The position numbers were made by a program, and so were the translations under genes. Shown piece after piece: positions 60,001 through 64,000 of a stretch of 64,000 bases of DNA. Within the stretch, counting starts at the first letter, position 1; each line of letters starts with the position of its first letter. The stretch comes from Incurvaria masculella (taxonomy: Eukaryota; Arthropoda; Insecta; Lepidoptera; Incurvariidae). The notes beneath the pieces are model-generated. The model did no database searches and was not told the DNA's origin. It saw nothing but the letters and a program-made list of their open reading frames with translations. The DNA lies in NCBI GenBank assembly GCA_946894095.1, contig OX335657.1, positions 1,116,001 through 1,180,000 of the forward strand, written 5' to 3'.

Positions 60001-63000
60001 GATACGACATTGCGAAACTAGTAACTGAGCTTAGCGCAGCGTGACAATAGAACCCTCTTTATATCGAAAGCCACCCAAAATATGAAACCCGTTTGTACTT
60101 TGGGTTAAGAGCATGTAGGTACATGTACATACTAATGCGAAATAAACATCTTTATTCGACTAAAATTGTGCAAAGAGAACCTTGATAGAACGGAAGTCCG
60201 GAGAACATTTTAGAACGTCACGCAAAGGTCGAAACTAGTATCGTACTGAATAATGATGATGACATTGGGCGAAAGGTTTTAGGCCGAGTTTTACGTGCTT
60301 GTTGTTACAAATCATCTGTGTTGCAGTCAAGGATTATTTTGACAATAGTAACCATTTATGGTATTGGATTTAAATTAACTGCCCTTTTCCTATAACATAG
60401 AATATCTCAAAAACATAATATGTCAGAGTATCGGAAATTACTTTGCTTGGGTGGGCCCAAACATCGCAGATCATATTATGAAGTTGAAACCAATTCCAGT
60501 ATCTCGTTGGTCGGCTACTACTAAAACTATAGTTCCAACCTTCTCGAGAGGAAACACACAAATGTATAGGTTTGCTCGCTGCAAATTATATCACTGAAAA
60601 ACCATGCACACATATCATCTGCTCAGCGAGTATTCCTAACAACACTCGCACAACGAAAATATCAAATATCCACAAATATGTTTTATCAAAAATATGCATC
60701 GTTGGTGGGTTTGGCAAAATAATTCAAACACGCTTTAAACCACAGAACACTAAGGTTAAATAAATAGTAACTGAACCCAAGCTAACGACTAATTAGTTCT
60801 TTCTCATGTCACTTTTGACACTATTGAAGTATTACTTTCGGTTAGTGTTAGTTCCAGTCGCGACTATTTATCTCGTTCTGTGCTTTGAACCGGCTGCAGT
60901 GTTGTGAACCGTGTGAACCAGCATGCGAGACTGAAGAGTATTTCGCTCAGACACTGACGGATTTAAAGGGGTCGCCTTCATAAAGTCCAAAAAGCACAAG
61001 ATCCAAAATCCAGAACATCTAAAGTTATGTATAAAAAGCATAAAATCTAACCTAAGCTTATTAAACATTTTCGTATTCATAAGAGATCTTTTGGATCTAG
61101 TGCTTTTTGGACTTTATGATGAGTCCCTTTTTAGGTGCAGGATGAGAAATATCTTGAGCATAAATATTTGAAAGGTTTCCACATGAGAGACTAGTGATGG
61201 AATGGTCATTCTAACTTTTCTCGATAGTCTCAGTAGTCCAACTCACCTCCTTGATGTTGAAGTGCAGGATGGTCTCGATGTAGGTGGGCAGCTGGTGGAC
61301 GACCGTGAAGTAGCCGAAGACGCTGGTCCCGTGCGTGATGACGATGGCCCACACGGGCGCCGACGTGAACATGGCGCGCCATGGCACCGGCAGGCGCTGG
61401 CAACATCGGATAGCTCGGCCATGGATGGAAGCTGGATTGTGGATGAACTACGGGCCGTAACAGAGACGACCGAGGCGAGGATTCCCAAGAATCGGGAAGA
61501 TGGGACTATAACTTAATGGAACTTAAACTCGTAGTTGATTCAACCTGGAAGTCCTTTGTGCATAGATTGATTTTTTATAGGTGCACGCAGAAATAATACA
61601 ATTGGGCCTACAGCATTTGAAATATGGTTGAAAGAGGTAATGGCTGTGCCCGGCGTGATGCTCGTGAACGGGTGCTGTTTGTGGGGACTGGCCTGCTCCA
61701 ATTGGCAACATATTAGTTGGAGGGGATTGTCTTTGCAAATAAAATGATATTTGTCATGAACTGTTGCATACGGCATGGATTGTAAATTTTTGTGTATTCA
61801 TGTGAATTTAGTGTTTTACCTATGTTTTTGTTAAAATAATTGACAAACACTTTTGTAAACTTAGACTAAGTTAACGTTGAAAAAAAAAACAGCGGAGTTT
61901 CTTTCCAGTTCTTCTTCGCTGTGTTTTGTTTTGCTGAACTGGCCAATGCTAAAATATGACAAATTCGAGTGCAGTGTACTGTCTATGGATGATGAATAAA
62001 CAATACAAAAACAATACAATTTCTTTCCGTGAAAGGTGTAAGAGCCTACAAGGGACTCTTCGCGAGTGGTTCTGCGTTAAACTGTAAGTCACGTAAACAG
62101 TCTCTGTACTATAGCTTTGGGTGCACAGGTAGCGACTCGGATACGACGGGTGACATCGAAAGTTTGGCTATGTACGTGCTCTCAGTTGTCTCCTAAATTT
62201 CCGTTTACGGAAAACCGATCGACTGGCGTTTTGAAATGTATAGAGAAATTGAAGAGCGCGTGCAGTGGGCGTTAATCATACAACATTTGCGAGTCCGAGT
62301 TTGATTTGACAGCTTACTCAACGTTGCCGTAAATACGTCGACGTTGCCGTTTACGCCGACTCCGCGTTTTCATACAAATCTGAAGTCCGAGTTTGACTTT
62401 AACAGCTTGACGAAGTAAACCCACAGAATATCTAGCAAAACTTGTATGGAGTTTGACGTTTTTACGGAAAACACCAGTCGATCGGTTTGCCGTAAACGCC
62501 AATTTAGGTGAGAACTCAGACTGACCACTTAATACATACAACAAAAATTACATTAGACTTGTATGATTTTTTCAAGGGCCGGATGAAAGTTATTACGGGC
62601 CGCATGCAGCCACAGGTTGAGGACCACTGACCTATAGGATATGATGACGGGGCTTAACCACAAGAAAAAATAAATTAAATGTATCGTTTATGACTCGTTG
62701 GACTAAATAAACACTACTCTTGAACACAATGGTTTTAGACCGCAAACATTTTTCCAGGGAAAACACTTGTACTAATAGTTACACAATCAACTTGTCTGAA
62801 CGTTGATTGTTATTTCCAGCTCTTTGAGAGGCGTGTCCACGTGATTGCAATCAAAATGTGTTACATTTGTTTGTACAACGAGCAGTGGTTGCAGCCAAGT
62901 GGTTGAACGAGTTTAAAGAGTTGAATAATTTCGAGTTGTATGAATATAAAAAAAGGCTTAACCGACATGGTTTATATTGGTTGATGTTTTTTTATGGAAC

Positions 63001-63965
63001 TTATCTTGACTTGTTGACAGCCTAGGCTTGCACTTAGTGGCTTGTTCAACCACTTGGCGAGCATCTGTACGGGGTGTAGCCCAAATTAGAAATTGACAAC
63101 AATAGGGTGACTCTGTAAGGTGAATGTGTAATAAAGGTTCGTGACTCACCGCGAGTCACGCGTGACTGCGAATCACCGGCGAATGTAAATATAACAAGCC
63201 CCCTAAACGCTCGCTCATCGTTAGCATAACGGCGTAAGTATCCTTAACAGTGATTTCTAAAATTCGATTGCATAACTAAAACGTATTGTTTGCTAAAAAT
63301 ACGGAAAAATGGGAAAAGTGACGCGGTTACACCCGTACAAGTGGAGTTGTCTTCAAATAAATATAATAATAATAATAATCTGGCCAAACACTTAGAAAAA
63401 TTCGATATCGATATCGGGCTCCGATTCCAGATGCAGAAAGCGGTTCTACTCTCGAGGTTAGTCGGAGGTTTTTGTCTCTGTAGCTCGGAGCGGCCTTATT
63501 ATAGGATTTGTCCCAGATGGGACCTCCCATCGACATATAGTTTTAGATTATATCGATGGGACCTCCCTAAGGCTAAATTCAGTTTTAGGTTTATATTTTT
63601 TTAAGACTTCGTTTTTTGTATGTCTGTACTAAATAATATAAAACTCAGATTTGTTTTTGAGAGCCGGGAGGACTGGAGAAAAATTGGAGAGGCATATGTC
63701 CAGCTGTGGACGCAAACACGCTGACTAACTGACTGACTAATACTTCAGGCACTTTCGGAACACCACAACGGTTCGAACCGGCTAAAACCCAACCACCTCG
63801 GCTCCCCACCGGCGGCGCCGGCCCGACTCACCTCCTTGCTGGTGTTGGACGTGCTGAGCGCCTTCTCGAGGTAGTTCCGCTCGGTGTCCGATATGCGCGG
63901 GTGCTGCGCGGGAGAGTCGTACACCACGGCGAACCACGCCACCGACCAGAGCAGCCCGATTATAC
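29875..63965 (-). CDS. SLC17-family (inorganic phosphate cotransporter-like) MFS transporter, C-terminal half
   Basis: Minus-strand exons 63832-63965, 61247-61396, 34997-35129, 34134-34289, 31877-31962 and 29875-30063 join in one frame (about 281 residues plus stop) with GT-AG junctions. The product is the second half of a 12-TM major facilitator of the SLC17 anion/phosphate cotransporter family, placed in membranes. Signatures: YDSPAQHPRISDTERNYLE (end of TM6 and central loop), LPVPWRAMFTSAPVWAIVI and LPTYIETILHFNIK (TM7), NGLLSSLPYLGKYL (TM8), NGLDIAPNFSGTIFGMANT (TM10-11, the SLC17 'N-DIAP' region), QWQIVF and FGSGELQWWN (TM12 and tail). The family is about 450-500 residues, so TM1-5 lie beyond 64000. 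One intron is about 26 kb and carries many repeats. Substrate is not decidable from sequence; insect relatives are annotated as phosphate cotransporters. Confidence 0.9.
30205..30415 (-). repeat. Dispersed repeat N, copy 3
   Basis: Reverse copy: AGCACTCACCGCAGAGAATC, ACTGTCTGGCGAGTGCCTTT. It creates the ORF that runs through the SLC17 terminal intron. Confidence 0.55.
31173..31556 (+). mobile_element. 5S rRNA-headed SINE (family D), copy 2
   Basis: Full length and very close to copy 1 (5S-like A, IE and C boxes, shared body, A-rich tail). Lies antisense to the SLC17 transcript between exons f and e. Confidence 0.88.
31877..31962 (-). CDS. SLC17 exon e (TM11)
   Basis: Acceptor GTTCCAG, donor AAT|GTAAGC. 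Two bases complete Gly, then 28 codons: TIFGMANTLSSLGGWLSAYM and VGQLTDNN. Confidence 0.9.
32027..32404. mobile_element. Family P foldback MITE
   Basis: ATGTTCCGACCCATACAA and AACGCAAAAAGTATTGCACT on the left are inverted on the right (AGTGCAATACTTTTTGCGTT, TATGGGTCGGAACAG). A second inner pair is GCGAAAAAATATTCACAATTT / AAATTGTGAAATTGTTTTCG. Near SLC17 exon e. Confidence 0.72.
32564..32779 (-). pseudogene. Two more decayed copies of SLC17 exon d
   Basis: Units ~32633-32779 and ~32564-32632 match exon d from the codons for RLCAITIF onward. The first carries extra bases inside the GAVTAGYLG segment that break the frame, and its donor is lost. The second is truncated. About 0.8 kb of unrelated sequence separates them from the main array. 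Confidence 0.75.
33597..34133 (-). repeat. Tandem partial copies of SLC17 exon d (4 units)
   Basis: Downstream of exon d (minus strand) the exon's 3' ~105 bp plus the first bases of the intron recur as units 33991-34133, 33848-33990 (both 143 bp), ~33728-33847 (internal ~24 bp deletion) and ~33597-33727 (premature stop). The nearest unit keeps the frame from YERLCAITIF to the donor TCTG|GTTAGT. All lack the TM9-coding 5' half, and no phase-compatible acceptor is evident. Confidence 0.85.
34134..34289 (-). CDS. SLC17 exon d (TM9-TM10, DIAPNFSG)
   Basis: Acceptor TTTGCAG, donor TCTG|GTTAGT. Two bases plus 51 codons plus one base: AVGFPALLMVAQAFFGYDRL and INGAVTAGYLGNGLDIAPNF. Its 3' part is repeated in degraded form downstream in the same intron (33597-34133 and 32564-32779). 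This copy is the only one with the complete 5' half and the right phase for exon c. Confidence 0.9.
34663..34955 (+). repeat. Family G MITE, two tandem copies
   Basis: Each ~140-155 bp unit runs GGGCCGAGTGCACGAAAGG or GGGCAGAGTGCACGAAAGGG to AACTCAGCCGTCTCT(TCGTGC), with CCATGCGGTTCACTAA and AGTGACGCGTTT inside. The outer ends are inverted matches. Just downstream of exon c on the minus strand. Confidence 0.78.
34997..35129 (-). CDS. SLC17 exon c (TM8)
   Basis: Acceptor GCCCACAG, donor ATCG|GTCAGT. It is 44 codons plus one base: NGLLSSLPYLGKYLCALGTS, VLADHLRRSG and ATRKIFTTI. It continues the LHFNIK-NGLLSSLPYL motif across a 26 kb intron. A cluster of palindromic repeats begins about 80 bp upstream (plus 35211). 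Confidence 0.9.
35211..35870 (+). repeat. Family H palindromic MITE cluster, 182 bp tandem
   Basis: Each unit starts TAAATAGTCGTAAC, carries TTTGTGACGTCAC and closes with the inverted arms (GTCACAAAGTACTACTTTTC, GTTACGACTATTTATCTCAG). Starts at 35213 and 35395 are 182 bp apart and the two units read identically. Then come a truncated unit (35577-35640), another full one (~35645-35815) and a half unit. The arms are about 55 bp. Confidence 0.85.
35259..35753. promoter_or_regulatory. Seven TGACGTCA (CRE-type) sites
   Basis: Perfect 8 bp palindromes at 35259, 35311, 35441, 35493, 35623, 35694 and 35746. All belong to family H arms. TGACGTCA is the CREB/ATF consensus. Whether they act on the SLC17 gene is unknown. 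Confidence 0.55.
35870..35946 (+). repeat. Family A fragment (3' end)
   Basis: Only the terminal TACGATGGTACGGAACCC to CACTTGGCCGGTTTTT segment, abutting family H repeats on its left and a 5S-type SINE on its right. Confidence 0.8.
35947..36282 (-). mobile_element. 5S rRNA-headed SINE (family D), copy 3 (diverged)
   Basis: Reverse orientation with body and tail intact. The 5S-like head is rearranged (around 36190-36280). Abuts a family A fragment. Confidence 0.75.
36672..36833 (+). repeat. Family G MITE copy
   Basis: GGGCAGAGTGCATGAAAGGAC to CTCTTCGTGCAATCGGGGC, with AATGCGGTTCACTAAAAGTG. Confidence 0.78.
37730..38134 (-). other. GC-rich block, possible terminal exon
   Basis: The minus strand can read LGAGLVTGVFAAAAGGAIRT and LMRRRGRHSIQR to a stop at about 37978, followed by an AATAAA at about 37733. 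The plus strand also gives a hydrophobic reading from 37980 with a possible donor AAG|GTACCG at 38118. Both strands look coding-like, so neither is called. No family recognised. Confidence 0.2.
38182..38432. mobile_element. Family K MITE with ~52 bp inverted ends
   Basis: TGGGGGTTACCATGGTAAAT and GCAGGTGAACAGGC at the left. GCCTGTTCACCTGC and ATGGTAACTCCCCA at the right. About 250 bp, non-coding. Confidence 0.75.
38433..40483. other. Mostly unassigned; CpG-rich stretch near 40.1 kb
   Basis: A repeat Q fragment lies at 39046-39110. At 39990-40170 there is CpG-rich sequence (GCGCAAGCGCAGTCGCG, GTCGGCCATTTTC) that could be a promoter or another repeat. No supported exon. Confidence 0.3.
40484..40520 (+). 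repeat. Family A fragment (5' hairpin)
   Basis: AGGGTTCCGTACCCAAAGGG with the matching CGGAACCCT arm, then T-rich sequence. The rest of the element is missing. Confidence 0.7.
40885..41470 (+). repeat. GCGGACGTCCGC-bearing tandem array, left block
   Basis: Units of 122 bp (starts 41151 and 41273, third partial from ~41395) each contain TTGTGCGGACGTCCGCAC or a variant. Single related motifs are at 40920-40985 and 41050-41070. The 119-codon ORF on the minus strand here simply follows the repeat. Confidence 0.75.
41755..41910 (+). repeat. Family E SINE fragment
   Basis: CAGTACCATGGTTCGGAACCC through GGTGGTAGGGTTAAGCCCGC to GGCAATGATCAATTATCCG: the central part of the E body only. Confidence 0.65.
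41905..42115 (+). repeat. Dispersed repeat N, copy 2
   Basis: CGAACCACGCTCAGCGAGGC, AGGCACCCGCCGGCAGACAG, CAAATTCTCTGTGGCGGGTG. It follows a SINE fragment. Confidence 0.6.
43135..43440 (+). repeat. TATGCGGACGT tandem array, right block
   Basis: Alternating TTATGCGGACGTTGTGTAA, AAGTACGGCATTTAATATTA and TGCGGGCCAGTGTAAAAAG motifs, roughly 55-60 bp apart, ending in GGTCGGACCGCACGAACG. Related in motif to the block at 40.9-41.5 kb. Confidence 0.65.
43898..45436 (-). CDS. Non-LTR reverse transcriptase ORF2 fragment (Jockey/CR1-like)
   Basis: Uninterrupted 512-codon ORF. RT motifs in order: NYRPISILNTFSKIFEK (~78-94), HGFLRGRST (~113-121), DFEKAFDRVDHNIL (148-161, catalytic Asp), SGVPQGSHLGPL (203-214) and YADD (235-238). 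A thumb and C-terminal region follows to ILQPTA. The N-terminal endonuclease and start of the RT are missing, because the left limit is a family A repeat at 45432. The ATG at 45436 is just the first Met in the remnant. The lack of stops suggests a fairly recent insertion. No A-rich or microsatellite tail is obvious after the stop. Confidence 0.88.
   Translation of the reverse strand: MEISETIILKILQHVDPNKGSGSDKIHPVFIVKCADSLACPLTILFNRSLSEGVCPKIWKEAHIVPIYKKGLKTKIENYRPISILNTFSKIFEKVVYNNIYGTISNGISGHQHGFLRGRSTTTNLTVFSNYIFQHMDKGKQVDVIYTDFEKAFDRVDHNILLSKLNMLGIHGDLLRWIKSYLSNRSQAVVLGGYKSNFIDVPSGVPQGSHLGPLFYNAYLYDFYTCFHHAEHLLYADDKKIYLAVDEISDCEKLQNDLDRVSAYYRNNRITANLSKCQTITFTRRNRPIDYEYSISNTTIERVRIVRDLGVQLDSKFILGEHIDLIINKAYKTLGFILRVTQPFTDAACLKLIYFSYVRSILEYASCIWSPQYTTYKDCIERIQIKFIKHLNYRCKMSFSSYEESCNNHKILPLNDRRVLLDMLLLHDLVRGVVDCPTLVETFGRHVPKRRTRHTVVFLFSVPSHRTNYAKNATLTRLARTYNRMFTDIDPFYLNKCTFKHHVIKTILQPTA
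45432..45625 (+). repeat. Family A copy truncating a LINE ORF
   Basis: Starts at TTACTAAGCCTCCGC with a long CCGT run (about 45449-45491). Its left edge coincides with the 5' limit of the minus-strand reverse transcriptase ORF. Confidence 0.8.
45763..45923 (+). repeat. Family G MITE copy
   Basis: GGGCCGAGTGCACGAAAGC to TTTCTTCGTGCAACCGGGG, CACTTTGTGTGGACAGTATG inside. Confidence 0.78.
45935..46500 (+). repeat. Long inverted repeat, left arm
   Basis: About 550 bp sharing with 51375-51905 (inverse) motifs such as TTACATTAAGTTTGCAACAT, GCGGGGCCCGGAAGATAGG and TCTCCTAAACAAATATTT. Confidence 0.72.
46840..47830 (-). mobile_element. LINE fragment split by a family A repeat
   Basis: Minus-strand pieces TVHIPTLRIIDFSYIESILR...CRPLFVK (47610-47816) and KELQIYDLRNNDSFRPKGPK...IEEFFNNFN (46995-47240) are consecutive parts of a non-LTR ORF2 C-terminus, with family A at 47304-47612 between them. 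A T-rich tail lies at 46840-46860. Stops between the pieces show decay. Confidence 0.72.
47304..47612 (+). repeat. Family A full copy inside a LINE fragment
   Basis: Both hairpin ends are present. It separates two pieces of one minus-strand non-LTR ORF (46995-47240 and 47610-47816), so it inserted after the LINE. Confidence 0.88.
48193..48541 (-). mobile_element. 5S rRNA-headed SINE (family D), copy 4 (diverged)
   Basis: Reverse orientation, body GGTGCCATACCAGGACTTTC to TACCAACCCGGACGGG and a decayed 5S-like head ending CTACCGAGGCTGAC. Confidence 0.75.
48590..48830 (+). repeat. SINE body fragment
   Basis: Matches the body shared by families D and E (CAAAGCGGCAATGAAAATAG, CCTGGCATGGCACCTCGTTC). 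No head is recognisable. Confidence 0.7.
48888..49055 (-). mobile_element. Family B MITE, copy 8 (truncated)
   Basis: Begins TTAAGGTGGACCTTCCCGC and matches about 165 bp of copy 7, then ends abruptly. Confidence 0.8.
49420..50260 (-). mobile_element. Decayed LINE 3' end
   Basis: The minus strand shows LCKSSFRTLGVVLRQTYHLR, NTFVRSKLECNAMIWNP and RTNMLRHAPLTHELTALNDI in shifting frames, the RT-to-C-terminus region of a non-LTR ORF2. A TAAA-type tail lies at 49418-49438. Confidence 0.72.
50835..51112 (-). mobile_element. tRNA-headed SINE (family E), copy 3
   Basis: Reverse orientation. The B box is seen as GGATTTGAACCC, the middle as CCAACTCAGAAAGAGAAAG. The body is partial and its tail is missing. 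The A-box region is diverged. Confidence 0.78.
51375..51905 (-). repeat. Long inverted repeat, right arm
   Basis: Inverse of 45935-46500: AAATATTTGTTTAGGAGATA, ATCTTCCGGGCCCCCCAAAA, TGTTGCAAACTTAATGTAC. The arms are 4.9 kb apart. Confidence 0.72.
51929..52060 (+). CDS. Candidate micro-ORF with transmembrane segment (43 codons)
   Basis: The ATG at 51929 opens MAVASRWQLVADRSSVWFLF, then GAGLGAASFYARAS, ending FVDSS and TGA. It is GC-rich between a long inverted repeat and a family A repeat. A single hydrophobic span (about residues 16-31) could be an anchor. It may be the first exon of a gene nested in the SLC17 intron, or chance. Not recognised. Confidence 0.25.
   Translation: MAVASRWQLVADRSSVWFLFGAGLGAASFYARASFLRCFVDSS
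52147..52458 (+). repeat. Family A full copy
   Basis: About 312 bp, hairpin to hairpin, with an internal CCGT/CCGTG microsatellite at about 52200-52246. Confidence 0.88.
52600..52740 (-). repeat. SINE 3' body fragment
   Basis: AGGTGCCATGCCAGGACC and CGGCTACGTTGAACAGGATG match the shared D/E body in reverse orientation. Confidence 0.6.
52930..53302 (-). mobile_element. tRNA-headed SINE (family E), copy 4 (full)
   Basis: Reverse orientation from GACATGGATGGCTAATACC to CCACGCTACTAGGCTACAAG. All three modules are present, with the B box as GGAATTGAACCC. Confidence 0.85.
53429..53655 (-). repeat. Family G MITE copy with adjacent partial copy
   Basis: Reverse complete copy, GGTTGCACGAAGAGACGGCC to TCGTGCACTCGGCCCT (to 53585), followed by a forward end fragment, ACTCGGCCGTCTCTTCGTGC (to ~53652). 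Confidence 0.76.
53965..54290 (+). mobile_element. tRNA-headed SINE (family E), copy 5 (5' truncated)
   Basis: Begins at the B box GCGGGTTCAAATCCCCGCC, then CACTTTCTTTCTTTTTCAG and a shared body with some decay. Confidence 0.78.
54342..54748 (+). repeat. Compound family A cluster (three partial copies)
   Basis: A 3' end fragment (54342-54400) is followed directly by a 5' part on the same strand (to ~54615). A reversed 5' part (~54625-54748) carries CGGA repeats. The last two form a head-to-head inverted pair. Confidence 0.8.
54880..55062 (-). CDS. Candidate small secreted protein (60 codons)
   Basis: The minus-strand ORF begins MRRTYTIGKIFRTN, then a hydrophobic AIAIALVVLASATATHA segment and a charged DVKVGRAG start to the mature part, ending HLGGQA. 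This is a textbook signal peptide with a cleavage site at about residue 31. The stop TAA is followed within two bases by GTGAGT, a strong splice donor, so this may be a coding first exon with the intron in the 3' UTR, or a chance ORF. Composition is balanced, and the stretch is outside recognised repeats. No family recognised. Confidence 0.35.
   Translation of the reverse strand: MRRTYTIGKIFRTNAIAIALVVLASATATHADVKVGRAGAISRLLLYLSSLNTTHLGGQA
55247..55796 (+). mobile_element. Family B MITE, copy 9
   Basis: Full length with TTAA at both ends, nearly identical to copies 1 and 3. Confidence 0.9.
55975..56130 (+). repeat. SINE body fragment
   Basis: GGCAATGAAAATTATCTGTG, CCAGTTCAATGAAGCCATG and GATCCTGGCATATCATCG match the shared SINE body, followed by a short A-run. 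Confidence 0.7.
56630..56880 (+). repeat. Decayed 5S-headed SINE
   Basis: GGATGGGTGACCGATCAAC is the C-box end of the 5S-like head, followed by a degraded body (GTGGAAGCTGCAATGAAAAT). Confidence 0.65.
57521..58117 (-). CDS. Unidentified 198-codon ORF
   Basis: Begins MNDEKKAAVYLLNHSQSWQE and ends GVNNLRKC, with no recognised domain, and is not part of the repeat families here. It is divergent from a 122-codon plus-strand ORF (58126-58494), 8 bp apart. It shares AT-rich composition with nearby minus-strand ORFs (58918-59172, 59517-59966, 60370-60561). It could be a decayed gene of transposon or viral origin, or chance in AT-rich DNA. Confidence 0.25.
   Translation of the reverse strand: MNDEKKAAVYLLNHSQSWQEPRKFQDKFLRLVNVKKYGRYFSQGLKNIQYHSQYTQSFKCIYLHNHQLFNHQLIFTQSSHGIIMYYHTRYYYIVALFMLYNTQIDGLNETSTDKNGWIIGFSKLCDMESWLQSLGAIDIYVDALVNIKHTKNVTQYIFAKRICLLNYEYYVITRLQVKMFENYDSPLKDAGVNNLRKC
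58918..59172 (-). CDS. Unidentified 84-codon ORF
   Basis: Contains FDCICPPIVMKVPFMYFDKQ and SKKKMKQFNEIFENMPRYTY. Composition is protein-like but no family is recognised. Part of the unassigned 57-60.6 kb block. Confidence 0.2.
   Translation of the reverse strand: MYRERSCSGHRIFDCICPPIVMKVPFMYFDKQAVVKFDDCLSYIITNSIETSKKKMKQFNEIFENMPRYTYGFHHLKADNNSQL
59517..59966 (-). CDS. Unidentified 149-codon ORF
   Basis: Begins MIAPTDGSLPTPKYVGTKRI and contains NDEEITESYADNTLRYSMDA near its end. No recognised motif. Same strand as ORFs at 58918-59172 and 60370-60561. Status unknown. Confidence 0.22.
   Translation of the reverse strand: MIAPTDGSLPTPKYVGTKRIRAPIYTAIKYLYLRMQNIRQTFLLDNSVLNSLCGSIILQCFISKNVTHTLCRKKFCFVGQRGLTMHCNAMKDMYAIMRIKLNDEEITESYADNTLRYSMDAIFYTILLVIRYGQNGRPFLGCKHSIRYA
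60785..60875 (-). repeat. Decayed family H element
   Basis: GCTAACGACTAATTAG... to GCGACTATTTATCTCG retains the inverted ends of family H. The CRE-like core is altered. A further end fragment is at 53655-53700. Confidence 0.5.
60978..61122. mobile_element. Family M small palindromic MITE
   Basis: CATAAAGTCCAAAAAGCAC... with the inverted GTGCTTTTTGGACTTTATG, about 145 bp. Lies about 125 bp from SLC17 exon b's donor. Confidence 0.72.
61247..61396 (-). CDS. SLC17 exon b (TM7)
   Basis: Acceptor TTGCCAG, donor GAG|GTGAGT. It is exactly 50 codons, from RLPVPWRAMFTSAPVWAIVI to ILHFNIKE. Phase 0 at both ends fits the neighbouring exons. Confidence 0.9.
61600..62030 (-). repeat. Family O retroposon fragment, copy 2
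   Basis: Inverse of 12054-12365, including GTGCCCGGCGTGATGCTCG, CTGGCCTGCTCCAATTGGC, and AATAAACAATACAAAAACAA at the end. Lies in SLC17 intron a-b/c, downstream of exon b's acceptor side. Confidence 0.65.
62178..62522 (+). mobile_element. Family C MITE, copy 4
   Basis: About 345 bp. Its right arm additionally carries CCAGTCGATCGGTTTGCCG, an inverted match to the left arm, making the terminal repeat longer than in other copies. Confidence 0.88.
62523..63654. other. Unassigned SLC17 intron sequence
   Basis: Intron between exons a and b. Contains a short AAT run (63362-63380) and inverted GTGACTCACC/GAGTCACGCG around 63140-63170. No gene. Confidence 0.4.
63655..63752 (+). mobile_element. RTE-like LINE 3' end remnant, second copy
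   Basis: The plus strand reads SREDWRKIGEAYVQLWTQTR, a stop, then CTGACTAACTGACTGACTA. Same family as 746-945, opposite orientation. Confidence 0.68.
63832..63965 (-). CDS. SLC17 exon a (end of TM6, central loop)
   Basis: Acceptor GCGCAG (plus 63966-63971), donor GAG|GTGAGT at 63831. Two bases of a split codon are followed by 44 codons, IIGLLWSVAWFAVVYDSP to ALSTSNTSKE. WFAVVYDSPxxHPRIS is a hallmark of insect SLC17 proteins. Confidence 0.9.
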
Positions 63966-64000
63966 CTGCGCCGCGAGACACACGGTTGGGGAAACGTGGA

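Overview
The window looks like nuclear DNA of a moth or butterfly. Small GC-rich exons with GT-AG introns sit in AT-rich sequence that is dense in short non-autonomous transposons. Two conserved animal genes were assembled exon by exon, and nearly everything else is repeat or unassigned spacer. There is no sign of prokaryotic organisation.

Region 1 (about 1.0-13.4 kb, + strand) holds the peptidase half of ZUP1 (ZUFSP), the K63-ubiquitin-specific deubiquitinase. Eight exons join in frame to 325 residues and end in a stop. The catalytic Cys, His and Asp are present at nearly the spacing known in the human enzyme. N-terminal zinc-finger exons, if there are any, lie left of the window.

Region 2 (29.9-64.0 kb, - strand) holds the C-terminal half of an SLC17-family transporter of the insect 'putative inorganic phosphate cotransporter' type. 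Six exons join in frame and end at a stop at 29875. Its 5' exons lie right of the window. One intron is about 26 kb (35.1-61.2 kb). The two genes converge across a 16.5 kb spacer.

The repeats fall into families. Family A has hairpin ends and a CCGT microsatellite. Family B is a ~550 bp TTAA-flanked MITE (9 copies). Family C is a ~335 bp MITE, one copy of which was hit by B. Family F is a ~375 bp foldback MITE, one copy of which was hit by a solo LTR. G, H, J, K, L, M and P are smaller palindromic elements. Two SINE families have different Pol III heads (5S rRNA-like and tRNA-like) on one shared body. Non-LTR retrotransposon remains include one 512-codon reverse transcriptase ORF.

The most interesting observations are these. 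Partial copies of one SLC17 exon lie in tandem in the adjacent intron, and the nearest copy differs almost only at synonymous sites. A native empty site shows TTAA duplication by MITE B. Two SINE families share a body but not a promoter. Seven perfect TGACGTCA sites sit within 500 bp of a transporter exon. A 60-codon ORF with a clear signal peptide lies inside the large intron. A 3 kb block at 57-60.6 kb has unidentified ORFs. No CRISPR array, intact tRNA or rRNA gene was found.
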